A DNA stretch of 64,000 nucleotides from Amycolatopsis sp. WQ 127309 (GTDB lineage: Bacteria; Actinomycetota; Actinomycetes; Mycobacteriales; Pseudonocardiaceae). Shown one piece after another: positions 56,763 through 64,000 of the stretch. The position numbers and the translations under genes were made by a program. The notes under the pieces are model-generated. The model saw only the letters and a program-made list of their open reading frames with translations. It was not told where the DNA came from and made no database searches. The stretch lies in the NCBI RefSeq assembly GCF_023023025.1, contig NZ_CP095481.1:8631001-8695000 (forward strand). The letters are read 5' to 3'. Each line of letters begins with the position of its first letter. Position 1 is the first letter of the stretch.

Positions 56763-57228
56763 ATGACGTGGCACAGCCGGAAGTCGACCGAGCAGACCCC
56801 GACCGACATGATCAAACATCTCGAGATGATCCAGGCCGTCGTCACGCGCCTAGCCTCGAACTCATTCTTGATCAAGGGTTGAACACTGACTATCTCATCG
56901 GCCTTCTACGGGTTCACGGTCAACAAGTCCGACTGGAGACTCGGCGCCATGGGATCAGCCACTGGCGTAACCTTTTAGTTTCTAGATAGCTACTACCTGC
57001 GCCAGGAGCGCATGTTCCGTGGTCTATACGACGAAGTACGATCTAAAGACAGCTCTGTCCCAAAGTTTTCACTTAATACACGTAAATATCATACGAAGAT
57101 TACTCGAAGAGGGGCGTTTTCTCGACAACCCTGACATCTTTCTACTTGCCCGCAATTGCAGTCGGACTAGCTCTGGCCGCAATTTATTTCGACATCAATC
57201 TATAAACGTAGCTCCCTTGAAAGTTTAG
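56763..57228 (+). pseudogene. Broken gene for a multi-helix membrane protein
   Basis: From the ATG at 56763 one frame reads MTWHSRKSTEQTPTDMIKHL, EMIQAVVTRLASNSFLIKG, a TGA at 56878, TLTISSAFYGFTVNKSDW, then a TAG, FLDSYYLRQERMFRGLYDEV, and further. A shift near 57120 then gives TTLTSFYLPAIAVGLALAAI and a stop at 57226. This pattern (IKHLEMIQ, NSFxxKGW, FWxLDxYYLxQERxFRxLY) matches a widespread family of about 160-residue membrane proteins often found by TIR genes. Both stops fall where the family has Trp. It is a decayed gene, divergent from the ThsB-like gene. The overlapping minus-strand frames here are not convincing. Confidence 0.6.
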
Positions 57229-57634
57229 CAGCCAAGCCATCGAGTTCATTTTCTGGCCAATCTCTATCTTTTGGCCAAATCTCGCCCATTCGATCATCTT
57301 GCCAGCGAGGGACGAAGTGAATGTGAAGGTGACCTACAGTTTGAGAGGCTGCGCCACCATTCGAGTTAATGATATTCATGCCATCAGGACTAAGGGTTGC
57401 ATTTACAACATTCGCCAACTCTAAACTATATACGCTAAGCTGGCGCGCAGTTTCAACGTCAAGCGACCAAATATCAGGGATATGCATATTTGGTATCAAC
57501 AACGTGTGCCCAAGAGTTGCAGGAGAAAGCGGAAAGAACGCAGTCGCGCCATTCCAACGCTTAACAACTCTTGCAAGCCCTACACCTGCCGCTACCCGAC
57601 AGAATGGACAGTTTTCCATACAGTCACTCAACAT
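57200..57634 (-). CDS. HIT-family nucleotide hydrolase/transferase
   Basis: A 144-residue histidine-triad protein. The HIT motif is VGHLHIHFVPRW (H-x-H-x-H). A Cys pair in ENCPFCRVAAG near the N-terminus matches the zinc-binding start of many HIT hydrolases. Members cleave phosphoramidate or dinucleotide substrates. The ATG at 57634 (or 57619) is plausible; the frame itself is open from 57670. It lies downstream of the kinase-like fusion on the same strand, among AT-rich remnants. Confidence 0.75.
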   Translation of the reverse strand: MLSDCMENCPFCRVAAGVGLARVVKRWNGATAFFPLSPATLGHTLLIPNMHIPDIWSLDVETARQLSVYSLELANVVNATLSPDGMNIINSNGGAASQTVGHLHIHFVPRWQDDRMGEIWPKDRDWPENELDGLAAKLSRELRL

Positions 57635-57710
57635 CCGTCCTTGACTAATAACTCCACCCCAATCGAACACGCGCTAGCAAAGGCCCCACTTAGGGAACCT
57701 CATAGAGTCT

Positions 57711-58800
57711 TCATATTTGCTGAAGACGTCGGATTGTGTTTTGTATAACTTGCTCAAGCACCAACATGCCCTTAGGAGTGTACTCATACCGAATATGTCG
57801 CACATGCTGCAAGTCAAACGGCACTGACTTATCCTGAGTTATTATGATTACATCCTTATTGAGCGCATGACATATTCCTACCTCGTACAGTACATTGGGA
57901 TTCCCTTCAGTCAGATCCGCAACGATATAGCGAGCAGAAGTCACAGCCTCGAGAATGTCATCGGCCACACGACCAGTCGAAAAAGATTTGATCTGATCGA
58001 GCTAAGGAGATTCCAAGCTTTTTGAATACCGGCACCAGATGATCTTCATACACCGGGAGCATGCGATCGCTGAATGGCATCAATACGAAGCAGCCGCCCC
58101 CCTTTCGCACCGACTGCCTCATGCTCAAGTGAGCACTAGTACGCCTTACCTTTTGAAACCTATCGATTGCCGTAGCGGTCTGATTGTGGAAATCAGGTAT
58201 CACGTGCAAGGTTTCAGCACTACGTAACCTTGCATTCGCAGCTGCTATATCGACAAAATTGTCGACCATTCGCTTACGAATAAAAGAGACATCGCCCAGG
58301 CTATCTTTCTCATACTCCGAAAATCCGTCATCGCCCAGCTTCTTGTTTATTCTCCACGTAAGCTCGGCAACCTCTGGGAAGTCCGGGTCGAGGCAACGAG
58401 GATCCATCAAACTTAAGCGGTCTCCCGTCCAGAGATACAACGGCACAATTCGAATACCATACGTCGCAGCAAGCCTTGCGGATCCAAATACTGACGCAAG
58501 AACTATGCCATCATTGTCTGACTCGAGAACGTCTTCAATCGAACGAGTTTCGATCGCCTGGTAATAGTCTCCCCATTTCTCAAAGTGAATAAAGTCAGAT
58601 GCAAAGACTTTATGCAACAAGCCTCTGTGAGTTGTGAAATGGTACTCGAATCCTTCCCGTTCATCTGAACGAATCGGGCGATCCGTGTATCGAGGAATCA
58701 ACAGCACGCCTTCAGACTCGCCAGAATCCGAGAAAAGCTCTTGAAGGAATGTGGTCTTTCCCACTCCAGAAGGGCCCGACAAGGTAAATATATTACCCAA
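57711..58800 (-). pseudogene. Guanylate-kinase-like/TIR-like fusion, broken by one frameshift
   Basis: From a TTG at 58800 the frame begins with a P-loop (LSGPSGVGKTTF, Gly9-Thr17) and the guanylate-kinase-like RYTDRPIRSDEREGFEYHF. It then runs through a helical middle into CFVLMPFSDRMLPVYEDHLVP (about 232-252), stopping at 57958. The second half of that C-terminal domain (VADDILEAVTSARYIVADLT, NPNVLYEVGICHALNKDV) continues in another frame to 57711. Dropping one base of the A5 run at 57980-57984 restores DQIFSTGRVADDI, the family sequence. The repaired product would be about 363 residues: kinase-like domain plus a TIR-like/nucleoside-deoxyribosyltransferase-like domain. It could be a mutation, a base-calling error or a frameshifting site. 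Confidence 0.72.
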
Positions 58801-59386
58801 TTAGAGACTCCTAACACCGCGACCGTGCCGCATTCAGCTCAGACCATCTGGTTTGCCAACAAAGACTAGAGTCCATCCAGACCACTTATCGTCTTCACTG
58901 AAGCCGCACACCCCTTTTCCGCCTCTGCGTTCAATACTACTGACGTTCCTCAAACATCCTCTCATGCTTCTACGATGAGAACCGCCAAGGACCCACGTCT
59001 ACTACACTGTGTAACTGCCGACCGTGCAACGGGATTCGCGCGGGCTGCGAAGCGACCACCCGAGCACCTGCTGAGCCGCAGCGGCATGCCACACTCCAGT
59101 ACTGAGCGACGACTGATGACTATCAAGGTTAACCCGAGCTTACCCAGGTCAACAGCCGTTTCGAGGGATCAAGCGCACGTCCAGTCGTCGCCAGATTAGA
59201 GCAAGGGGTCGCGTTGCCAGCTTTACCGCGCATCATTGGCGCAGCTCGGCTCCGAATGGACCACTTCACGCCCGCGGGCTAAACCACTCACGGGGTGAGG
59301 CGTGTGGAGATTGGACGTCGCTTCGTCGGTTCGTCCTGGGCCGGCGTGCAGATCCGATGGAAACTGAGCTCAGAGGGGCGCACAAG
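58801..59386. other. Gene-free stretch with a possible att remnant
   Basis: I find no supportable gene in these 586 bases. Composition rises from AT-rich back to chromosomal GC. At 59201-59212 GCAAGGGGTCGC repeats the first 12 bases around the att core as seen at 54856-54867. Confidence 0.6.
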
Positions 59387-59908
59387 ATGAAACTACGGAC
59401 AACCATCGTCAGCGTGGCTGTTGCAGCGGCCACCGTCTTCGTCATGCCGACTGCGGCCGTGGCGAGTGCGGGCACCGGCTCGTACTGTGTTCAGGACCTC
59501 GCGGGTGGCCCGAAGGCGTGCTTCACGACCGAGCGGGCACTCGAGTCCTACCAGGCGAAACTGTCGCTGAGCCCGCTGCTCACAGTGTTCGACAACACCG
59601 GCTGGAGCGGCGCGGGTGGTTACCTGAACTTCGTCAGCGCTTACGGTCGTACCTACTGCGACGCCGCCAAGGACAAGAACGAAGCGTCTGAGGGCAACCT
59701 CGGCGTACGGCAGTTCTCCACCGGCCTGAGCGCAGCCGGCCGCATCAGTTCGTACGTCATCAAGGCCGGCTCCGGATGTTTCGTCACGTTTTGGGACCAG
59801 ACGGGCTTCAACGGCACCGGTGTCACCTGGAATCAGAACTGCGACGACATGGCCAGGTGCTTCGGCCCCTACTTCGACAACCGCGCACATTCGCTCGCCG
59901 TCACCTGA
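59387..59908 (+). CDS. Small secreted protein, beta/gamma-crystallin or inhibitor-I36 type
   Basis: A 173-residue exported protein. Signal peptide residues 1 to about 27 (KLRTTIVSVAVAAATVFVMP, then AVASAG). The mature part has four to six cysteines and two crystallin-like turns: TVFDNTGWSGAGGYLNFVS and VTFWDQTGFNGTGVTWNQNC. That matches the peptidase-inhibitor I36/beta-gamma-crystallin family of actinomycetes. The binding partner is unknown. The ATG at 59387 has GAGGGG upstream. Confidence 0.75.
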   Translation: MKLRTTIVSVAVAAATVFVMPTAAVASAGTGSYCVQDLAGGPKACFTTERALESYQAKLSLSPLLTVFDNTGWSGAGGYLNFVSAYGRTYCDAAKDKNEASEGNLGVRQFSTGLSAAGRISSYVIKAGSGCFVTFWDQTGFNGTGVTWNQNCDDMARCFGPYFDNRAHSLAVT

Positions 59909-60019
59909 GCCGACCGCGATGGCGTCTCGCCCTGCAGAGTCCCGAGCCGGTCTTCCGCCGTGTAACAGGTCTCCCGCTCCGTGCGACCGCGCCTTTACAC
60001 GGCTTCGAGGGAGCGACTC

Positions 60020-60268
60020 ATGGCGGACAGCTTGATCGAACTCGGTATGGTCACGCCATTCGAGATGCGCGGGCCCGAGTTGGGGCCGGTCGTCGACCGG
60101 ATTCTTCAGGCCGATGACGCCGACGAAGCCGACATGCAACTCAAGCTCGAGACGCTCCTGGCGATCTACAAGCTGAAACGAATGCTGTTCATCGTGCTCG
60201 TCGTGGTGCCACTTCTGGTGGCGGTGGCGACAGTTGTGATCATCGTGACCTCACGCAACCAGATCTGA
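60020..60268 (+). CDS. Small membrane protein, tail-anchored type
   Basis: An 82-residue protein: acidic, helical N-terminal half (LGPVVDRILQADDADEADMQ, LKLETLLAIYKLKR), then one hydrophobic helix (residues about 55-76, MLFIVLVVVPLLVAVATVVI) and a short basic tail. GAGGGAGCGAC precedes the ATG. I do not recognise the family. Confidence 0.6.
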   Translation: MADSLIELGMVTPFEMRGPELGPVVDRILQADDADEADMQLKLETLLAIYKLKRMLFIVLVVVPLLVAVATVVIIVTSRNQI

Positions 60269-60321
60269 GCGTCCGGCCCGCCAGATGCTGCCAGCGAAGT
60301 GACCTCGGCTGAGCCTGTCGA

Positions 60322-60678
60322 TCATTCCTCGCCGGAGAAACGTTCCCATGCCGATTGGCGGGTCATTCCTAAAGCAGCACCTATCTGGGTCCACGTGCCG
60401 CCCAGGGCACGCGCTTTGCGGACCCACGCCGTCAGGTTCTGCTGCACCTGGGCGCCTGACGACGCAACCGGGGCCAGGCGGGACAGGACCTCCTCCAGTG
60501 TCAGCTCTTGGTCCCACGGGGCCACCTTCGGCATCGACGCCGGCTTTCCCGCGATCACTGCCGCGCACAGGGCGACACAGCCGTCGCAGATGAAGACTCC
60601 GGGGCCGCTCACCAGCGTCTCCACCTCGGTGTTCGGGCGGGCGCAGAACGAACAGTGGGCCAGGACCGCAGCTGTCAT
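60322..60678 (-). CDS. ClpX-type C4 zinc finger protein with C-terminal HTH
   Basis: A 118-residue protein. Residues 9-40 form the ClpX N-terminal zinc finger (CSFCARPNTEVETLVSGPGV, FICDGCVALC; four cysteines). The C-terminal part (LTAWVRKARALGGTWTQIGA, then ALGMTRQSAWERF) reads as a helix-turn-helix. There is no ATPase domain, so it is not ClpX; it is probably a regulator or adaptor. Convergent with the small membrane-protein gene. Confidence 0.78.
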   Translation of the reverse strand: MTAAVLAHCSFCARPNTEVETLVSGPGVFICDGCVALCAAVIAGKPASMPKVAPWDQELTLEEVLSRLAPVASSGAQVQQNLTAWVRKARALGGTWTQIGAALGMTRQSAWERFSGEE

Positions 60679-60722
60679 GGAGCCTCCCAGAATAGAACCT
60701 GTCAGGCTGGACCTTACGCGCG

Positions 60723-61112
60723 TCAGGGGTGGCCTGACAAGGTCAGTGAACCCAGGAACGACGATGTCCAGCCCGAGAGTTCCTCCAGGCGGGACATCAA
60801 GCCCTCGATCTCCGCCCAGCGGCGGTGTTCGCGCTCCAGGTCCGGGACCAGGGAGTCGCCTACCAACAGCAGTAGCGTGGCTGTCTCGTACGCCACGTCC
60901 GCCAGCTGCAGGAACGGGCGGTACTCCGGCTCCGTCCCCGTGCCGTGGCAGGACGCCCACGAGCGGGCGGCGTGGCCGGTGAGGCGGCAGGTCTCCTCGA
61001 TCGTCGCGCGCAGGGTGGAGCGGCGGGATGTCGGCGATGGTTCCAGCAGCGGGGCTATGTTCCAGGCCACCGACAGCAGGCAGCACCCCGCGTCGTCCAT
61101 CGAGTTGTTCAT
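60723..61112 (-). CDS. Hypothetical protein
   Basis: A 129-residue protein I do not recognise. Helical, with EETCRLTGHAARSWASCHG and LADVAYETATLLLLVGDSLV. The ATG at 61112 (or 61100) is uncertain. It is upstream of, and in the same direction as, the zinc-finger gene 44 bases away, so they may be co-transcribed. Confidence 0.5.
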   Translation of the reverse strand: MNNSMDDAGCCLLSVAWNIAPLLEPSPTSRRSTLRATIEETCRLTGHAARSWASCHGTGTEPEYRPFLQLADVAYETATLLLLVGDSLVPDLEREHRRWAEIEGLMSRLEELSGWTSSFLGSLTLSGHP

Positions 61113-61168
61113 CACGCGACGTACTTTGCTCAGCGGTCCGCACGTGAAAGGCGTTCGACTCGGCCCTT

Positions 61169-62404
61169 TCACCCCATCGTGTGGGAAGTTGACCCGGCCG
61201 TGAGCATCGGGATCGAGATGAAGTCCGCCAGTGCTTGCTGGCCTGCCGCGTTCGCGTGGATTCCGTCGCCGTTGTCGTACGCCGGGTTGATGCTGTTCGG
61301 CTTCAGGGGATCCTTCAGGACCTCGTCGAAGTCGAGGATGCCCGTGCACAGGCCGCCGCAGGTGTTCCAGCGTTCCACGAACAGCGCTATCTCGTGCCGA
61401 TCCAGGTTGTTCTTGTCGCTGTAGCCCGGACGTGGGGTGCTCGGGGTGACGTAGATGGCGATGCCCGCCGCGCGGAGGCGGGCGAAGACCGCTCGGTAGC
61501 TGTCCAGGACCGCCGTCGCGTCGCAGCCGTACGCCAGGTCGTTCGTTCCGTAGTAGTAGATCACCGACTTGACGCCGTGCAGGGCCAGGACGTCTCGGTC
61601 CAGGCGGCTCGCTGCGTCCAGGCCGACTACACCCGGCGGGATGCTCGGGCACGTAGGAGCGCTTGTCGTGCCCGAGACTCCGGCGTTGGCGACGGCCAGG
61701 CCCGAAGAAGCGGCTCGACGCGCCAGGTCGTCCGTCCAGCGGCGGTCGGCGCCCAGCTGGGTGCAGCCGGGGCCGCAGTTCGTGCTGCCTATTCCGTCGA
61801 CCACCGAGCTGCCGAACGGGACCACCGTGCCCTTCAGCGCCGTGTTGTGCACGTCCACCGCGCTGACGACGTACGTGGAGCCCACCGTCTGCGCGAATGC
61901 CGAACCGTCGGCGTCACCAGCGTGGTCCCCCGCGCCGGTGGCCGCCAGGTAGTTGTCGCGCAGGGCCGCGCCGTGGCGGCCGACCACCGCCGTGCCCGGT
62001 ACCGACATGCTCACGGCTAGGTTCGTGTCCGGCTTGGTGGTCAGGCGCAGCTCGTCGCTCCAGGCCTCTCCCCCGGCTGGGATGGTGACATCCCGGGCGC
62101 CCGCGAACGTGAGGTCGCGGGGCGCGGTCACCGCCGCTCCACCGGCGCTCACGCCCGCCGTGGCGTGGCCCACCGACAGCGGGCCCGTGCCGAACGTGTT
62201 CTGCAGGCGGACGCGGATCGCGTCGCCGCCCTGGCTCAGGTGCGTGATCATCCGCAGGGACTGCGCGTTCAGCGGGGTGTCCGCGCGGCCGTCCTGCGAC
62301 TGGGCCCACGAGGTGAACCACGCCTGCGCGGCTCCCGCGGCGACCGGTGCCGCCGCGAACGCCAGGGCCGAGACCGCCGCCAGAACCGCCACCTTGCCGC
62401 GCAC
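61169..62404 (-). CDS. Secreted SGNH/GDSL hydrolase
   Basis: A 411-residue exported esterase-like protein. Signal peptide residues 1 to about 25. A beta-rich N-terminal domain (about 30-190) precedes the SGNH hydrolase domain: block I is VPFGSSVVDGIGST (Gly-x-Ser nucleophile), block III YYYGTNDLAYG, and the C-terminal catalytic pair is DGIHANAAGQQALADFI (Asp-x-x-His). It should deacylate sugars or lipids outside the cell. I chose the GTG at 62404, five bases after GGAGG; a TTG at 62425 would add seven residues. Confidence 0.85.
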   Translation of the reverse strand: MRGKVAVLAAVSALAFAAAPVAAGAAQAWFTSWAQSQDGRADTPLNAQSLRMITHLSQGGDAIRVRLQNTFGTGPLSVGHATAGVSAGGAAVTAPRDLTFAGARDVTIPAGGEAWSDELRLTTKPDTNLAVSMSVPGTAVVGRHGAALRDNYLAATGAGDHAGDADGSAFAQTVGSTYVVSAVDVHNTALKGTVVPFGSSVVDGIGSTNCGPGCTQLGADRRWTDDLARRAASSGLAVANAGVSGTTSAPTCPSIPPGVVGLDAASRLDRDVLALHGVKSVIYYYGTNDLAYGCDATAVLDSYRAVFARLRAAGIAIYVTPSTPRPGYSDKNNLDRHEIALFVERWNTCGGLCTGILDFDEVLKDPLKPNSINPAYDNGDGIHANAAGQQALADFISIPMLTAGSTSHTMG

Positions 62405-62465
62405 AGGCACCTCCGTAGTCCACAAAGGACGAAACGAAAACCGTGACAGTACCGAGAATAGGGAG

Positions 62466-62497
62466 CCGCCCCCGCGCGGACAACAGCGCGGGGGCGG
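62466..62497. terminator. 12-bp GC-rich hairpin terminator
   Basis: CCGCCCCCGCGC (62466-62477) pairs exactly with 62486-62497 over an eight-base loop, 16 bases after the stop of the alpha/beta hydrolase gene. Confidence 0.75.
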
Positions 62498-62512
62498 TCC
62501 TGTCCGATCTTG

Positions 62513-63196
62513 TCAGCCGGCGGCGCGCTCGATCAGGTCGGCGATCGCGACGGGCTGGGACGCCAGCGACGCGTGCCCGGACTCGAGCTCGATCGTCTCG
62601 CGGGCGCCGATGCGGGCGGCCATGCGGCGCTGGTTGTCCGGGGCGATCATCCGGTCCTGGGCCGAAACCTGGTACCAGGACGGCTTCTGCTTCCACGCCG
62701 GATCGGTCACCGGGTCGCCGAACGTCGAGCCGACCGGTGCCTTCTGCGTGACGGCCATGACCCGGGCCTCGTCCTCGGGCAGGTCCTGGCAGAAGCTCTC
62801 GTGGAACTTGTCCTGCGCGATCCACAGGTAGCCGTCGGAGTCCGGCGCGATGTTCGCGCCGCCCGGGGCGTCGTGGCCCTCGCTGACCGTCGCCAGGCTC
62901 TCCCCCGCGTCGGGTGCGAACGCCGCGACGTACACCAGGCCCGTCACGTTCGGCAGCGTCCCGGCCTCGGTGATGACGGCGCCGCCGTACGAGTGGCCGA
63001 CCAGCAGCACCGGACCGTCGACCTGCGCGACCATCTGCCGGGTGCGGGCCGCGTCGGCGGCCAGCGACGTCAGCGGGTTCTCGACCGCGTGCAGCGACCC
63101 GAAACCGCGCTTGTCCAGCTCTCCGATGACCTTCGCCCAGTGCGCGGCGCCACCCCAGAAGCCGTGGACCAGCACCACCGTCGGCTTGGCAGACAT
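62513..63196 (-). CDS. Alpha/beta hydrolase
   Basis: A 227-residue alpha/beta-hydrolase-fold protein. The oxyanion region is VVLVHGFWGGAAHW (residues 7-20), the nucleophile elbow GHSYGG (about 67-72), and the late His lies in LESGHASLASQP. Close in pattern to salicylate-esterase/arylesterase-like small hydrolases. Substrate unknown. GGAGGAAACC precedes the ATG. Divergent from the AraC-type regulator, which may control it. Confidence 0.85.
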   Translation of the reverse strand: MSAKPTVVLVHGFWGGAAHWAKVIGELDKRGFGSLHAVENPLTSLAADAARTRQMVAQVDGPVLLVGHSYGGAVITEAGTLPNVTGLVYVAAFAPDAGESLATVSEGHDAPGGANIAPDSDGYLWIAQDKFHESFCQDLPEDEARVMAVTQKAPVGSTFGDPVTDPAWKQKPSWYQVSAQDRMIAPDNQRRMAARIGARETIELESGHASLASQPVAIADLIERAAG

Positions 63197-63295
63197 GATG
63201 GGGTTTCCTCCTCGATCAGGCGCGCCGGGTCCGCTCGTGCGGACTCGCTCGCGCATACTGCCTTCGCAGCCTATGAGGAGGTTCGAGCAAGAACC

Positions 63296-64000
63296 ATGGC
63301 CCAGAGACCGGAAAACTTTGCCGATTCACCGCCGCTGCCCGCGTACGGCGAGCAGGACGCGCTCTCCGACGTCCTGCAGGCCATCCACCTGCAGGGTGGC
63401 GACGTGCGCCGGCACACCGACGTCGTCGAGCGCTACCCCGCCGGGACGCGGTCACTGCACCTCGTGGGGGCGGGGCGGGTCCGCCTCGAGGTCGAGGGCG
63501 AGGCGCCCGTCGAGCTGGACCACGGCGACATGGCGCTGCTCGCCCGCGGGGACGCGCACGTCGTCCGCCCGCTCCCGGCCGCGGACTGGGTGACCGGCGA
63601 GTTCCTCGTCGAAACCGTGGTCGCCGCGCCGCTGCTCGGCGTCCTCCCCGCGGCGATCGTGATCCGCGGCGACGCCGGGACGGCGGCGTGGCTCCCGCTG
63701 AGCCGGGACCTGCTCCTGTCCGAGGTCACCCGGCCCGAGCCCGGCGCCCGCGTGATGGTGTCGCGGCTGCTCGACCTGCTCTTCATCCGCGCGCTGCGGA
63801 CGTGGGCGGCCTCCGGCGACGCGGCGCACCCCGGCTGGCTGACCGCGGCGATGGACCCGGCGCTCGGGCCCGCCCTCACCGCGATCCACCGCGACCCCGG
63901 GCGTGATTGGCCGGTCGACGAGCTGGCCCGGCTGACGTCGCTGTCACGCTCGGCCTTCGCCGCCCGGTTCGCCGAGTCGGTCGGGGAACCGCCCGGGGCG
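63296..64000 (+). CDS. AraC-family transcriptional regulator, N-terminal part (runs off the window)
   Basis: The 235 codons present cover a cupin-type N-terminal sensor (HTDVVERYPAGTRSLHLVGA, DHGDMALLARGDAHVV, about 40-95) and the start of the AraC DNA-binding domain (DWPVDELARLTSLSRSAFAA, RFAESVGEPPGA). The sensor layout is that of the cupin_6/AraC_binding regulators. The start is an ATG at 63296; GAGGAGG lies about 14 bases upstream, somewhat far. The gene is cut by the window end. It is divergent from the alpha/beta hydrolase, a usual target arrangement. Confidence 0.85.
   Translation, partial: MAQRPENFADSPPLPAYGEQDALSDVLQAIHLQGGDVRRHTDVVERYPAGTRSLHLVGAGRVRLEVEGEAPVELDHGDMALLARGDAHVVRPLPAADWVTGEFLVETVVAAPLLGVLPAAIVIRGDAGTAAWLPLSRDLLLSEVTRPEPGARVMVSRLLDLLFIRALRTWAASGDAAHPGWLTAAMDPALGPALTAIHRDPGRDWPVDELARLTSLSRSAFAARFAESVGEPPGA

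Larger units (their letters stand above)
54857..59212. mobile_element. Decayed second integrative element, tandem to the AICE
   Basis: Beyond attR lie a terminator and arm-like CACAT repeats (54973-54990) like those at attL, an int gene homologous to the first but lacking its N-terminal part, then AT-rich cargo. A 12-base match to the att core (GCAAGGGGTCGC) at 59201-59212 may mark its eroded right end. No rep, tra or repressor remains. Confidence 0.6.

Noticed and set aside
56591..56875. 94-codon minus-strand frame upstream of the ThsB-like gene
   Set aside because: It has no recognisable family, lacks a good ribosome-binding site, and overlaps the better-supported forward membrane-protein remnant.
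58975..59199. 74-codon plus-strand frame in the gene-free stretch
   Set aside because: No domain, no ribosome-binding site, composition of random translation.

Overview
The window is high-GC actinobacterial chromosome, most like Amycolatopsis or a close relative in Pseudonocardiaceae. The grounds are extreme third-position GC, GTG/TTG starts, 19-bp DmdR/IdeR-type iron boxes, DasR-type chitin operators and an AICE (actinomycete integrative and conjugative element). Genus is an inference from style; no marker gene is present.

Bases 1-2400 hold housekeeping genes (MBL-fold hydrolase, DinB-like protein, EamA-type membrane protein). Bases 2400-33500 form an iron-controlled siderophore locus: a heterodimeric ABC exporter, a lipoprotein binding protein with an MbtH protein, a five-module NRPS of about 6,030 residues overlapping an aspartate 1-decarboxylase (panD-like), an FecCD-type permease pair with its ATPase, an ornithine N5-monooxygenase and a formyltransferase. 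Iron boxes precede every one of these transcription units. The NRPS reads C(partial)-A-MT-T / C-A(Ser)-MT-T / C-A-MT-T / C-A(beta-Ala)-T / C-A(Orn-like)-T with no thioesterase. My reading is an N-methylated pentapeptide tris-hydroxamate containing Ser and beta-alanine, with beta-alanine supplied by the overlapping decarboxylase. A LysR regulator and a RibD/DHFR-like gene sit inside this locus without an obvious role in it.

Bases 33500-42400 are ordinary chromosome: a membrane protein, a GNAT, an ABC-F ATPase, a PaaX regulator with an enoyl-CoA hydratase, then a secreted GH18 chitinase and a secreted alginate-lyase-like protein, each preceded by a DasR-type operator.

A tRNA-Pro(GGG) gene at 42440 is the insertion site of an intact-looking AICE of about 12.4 kb (42480-54897), bounded by a 41-bp perfect direct repeat. 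It carries int, xis, a RepSA-type initiator, Spd and Tra-like transfer genes, many very small overlapping genes, a Pra-like protein, a GntR/KorSA-like repressor, and an AbiTii-type putative abortive-infection gene as AT-richer cargo. Directly beyond attR lies a decayed second element (about 54857-59212): an N-terminally truncated integrase, a 195-bp repeat shared with the first element, and AT-rich degraded cargo. That cargo is a ThsB-like TIR protein, a membrane-protein pseudogene, a HIT protein, and a guanylate-kinase-like/TIR-like fusion broken by one frameshift. The two elements look like tandem insertions at one tRNA gene.

Bases 59300-64000 return to high-GC chromosome: a small secreted protein, a small membrane protein, a ClpX-zinc-finger protein, an SGNH hydrolase, an alpha/beta hydrolase and the start of an AraC-family regulator that runs off the window.
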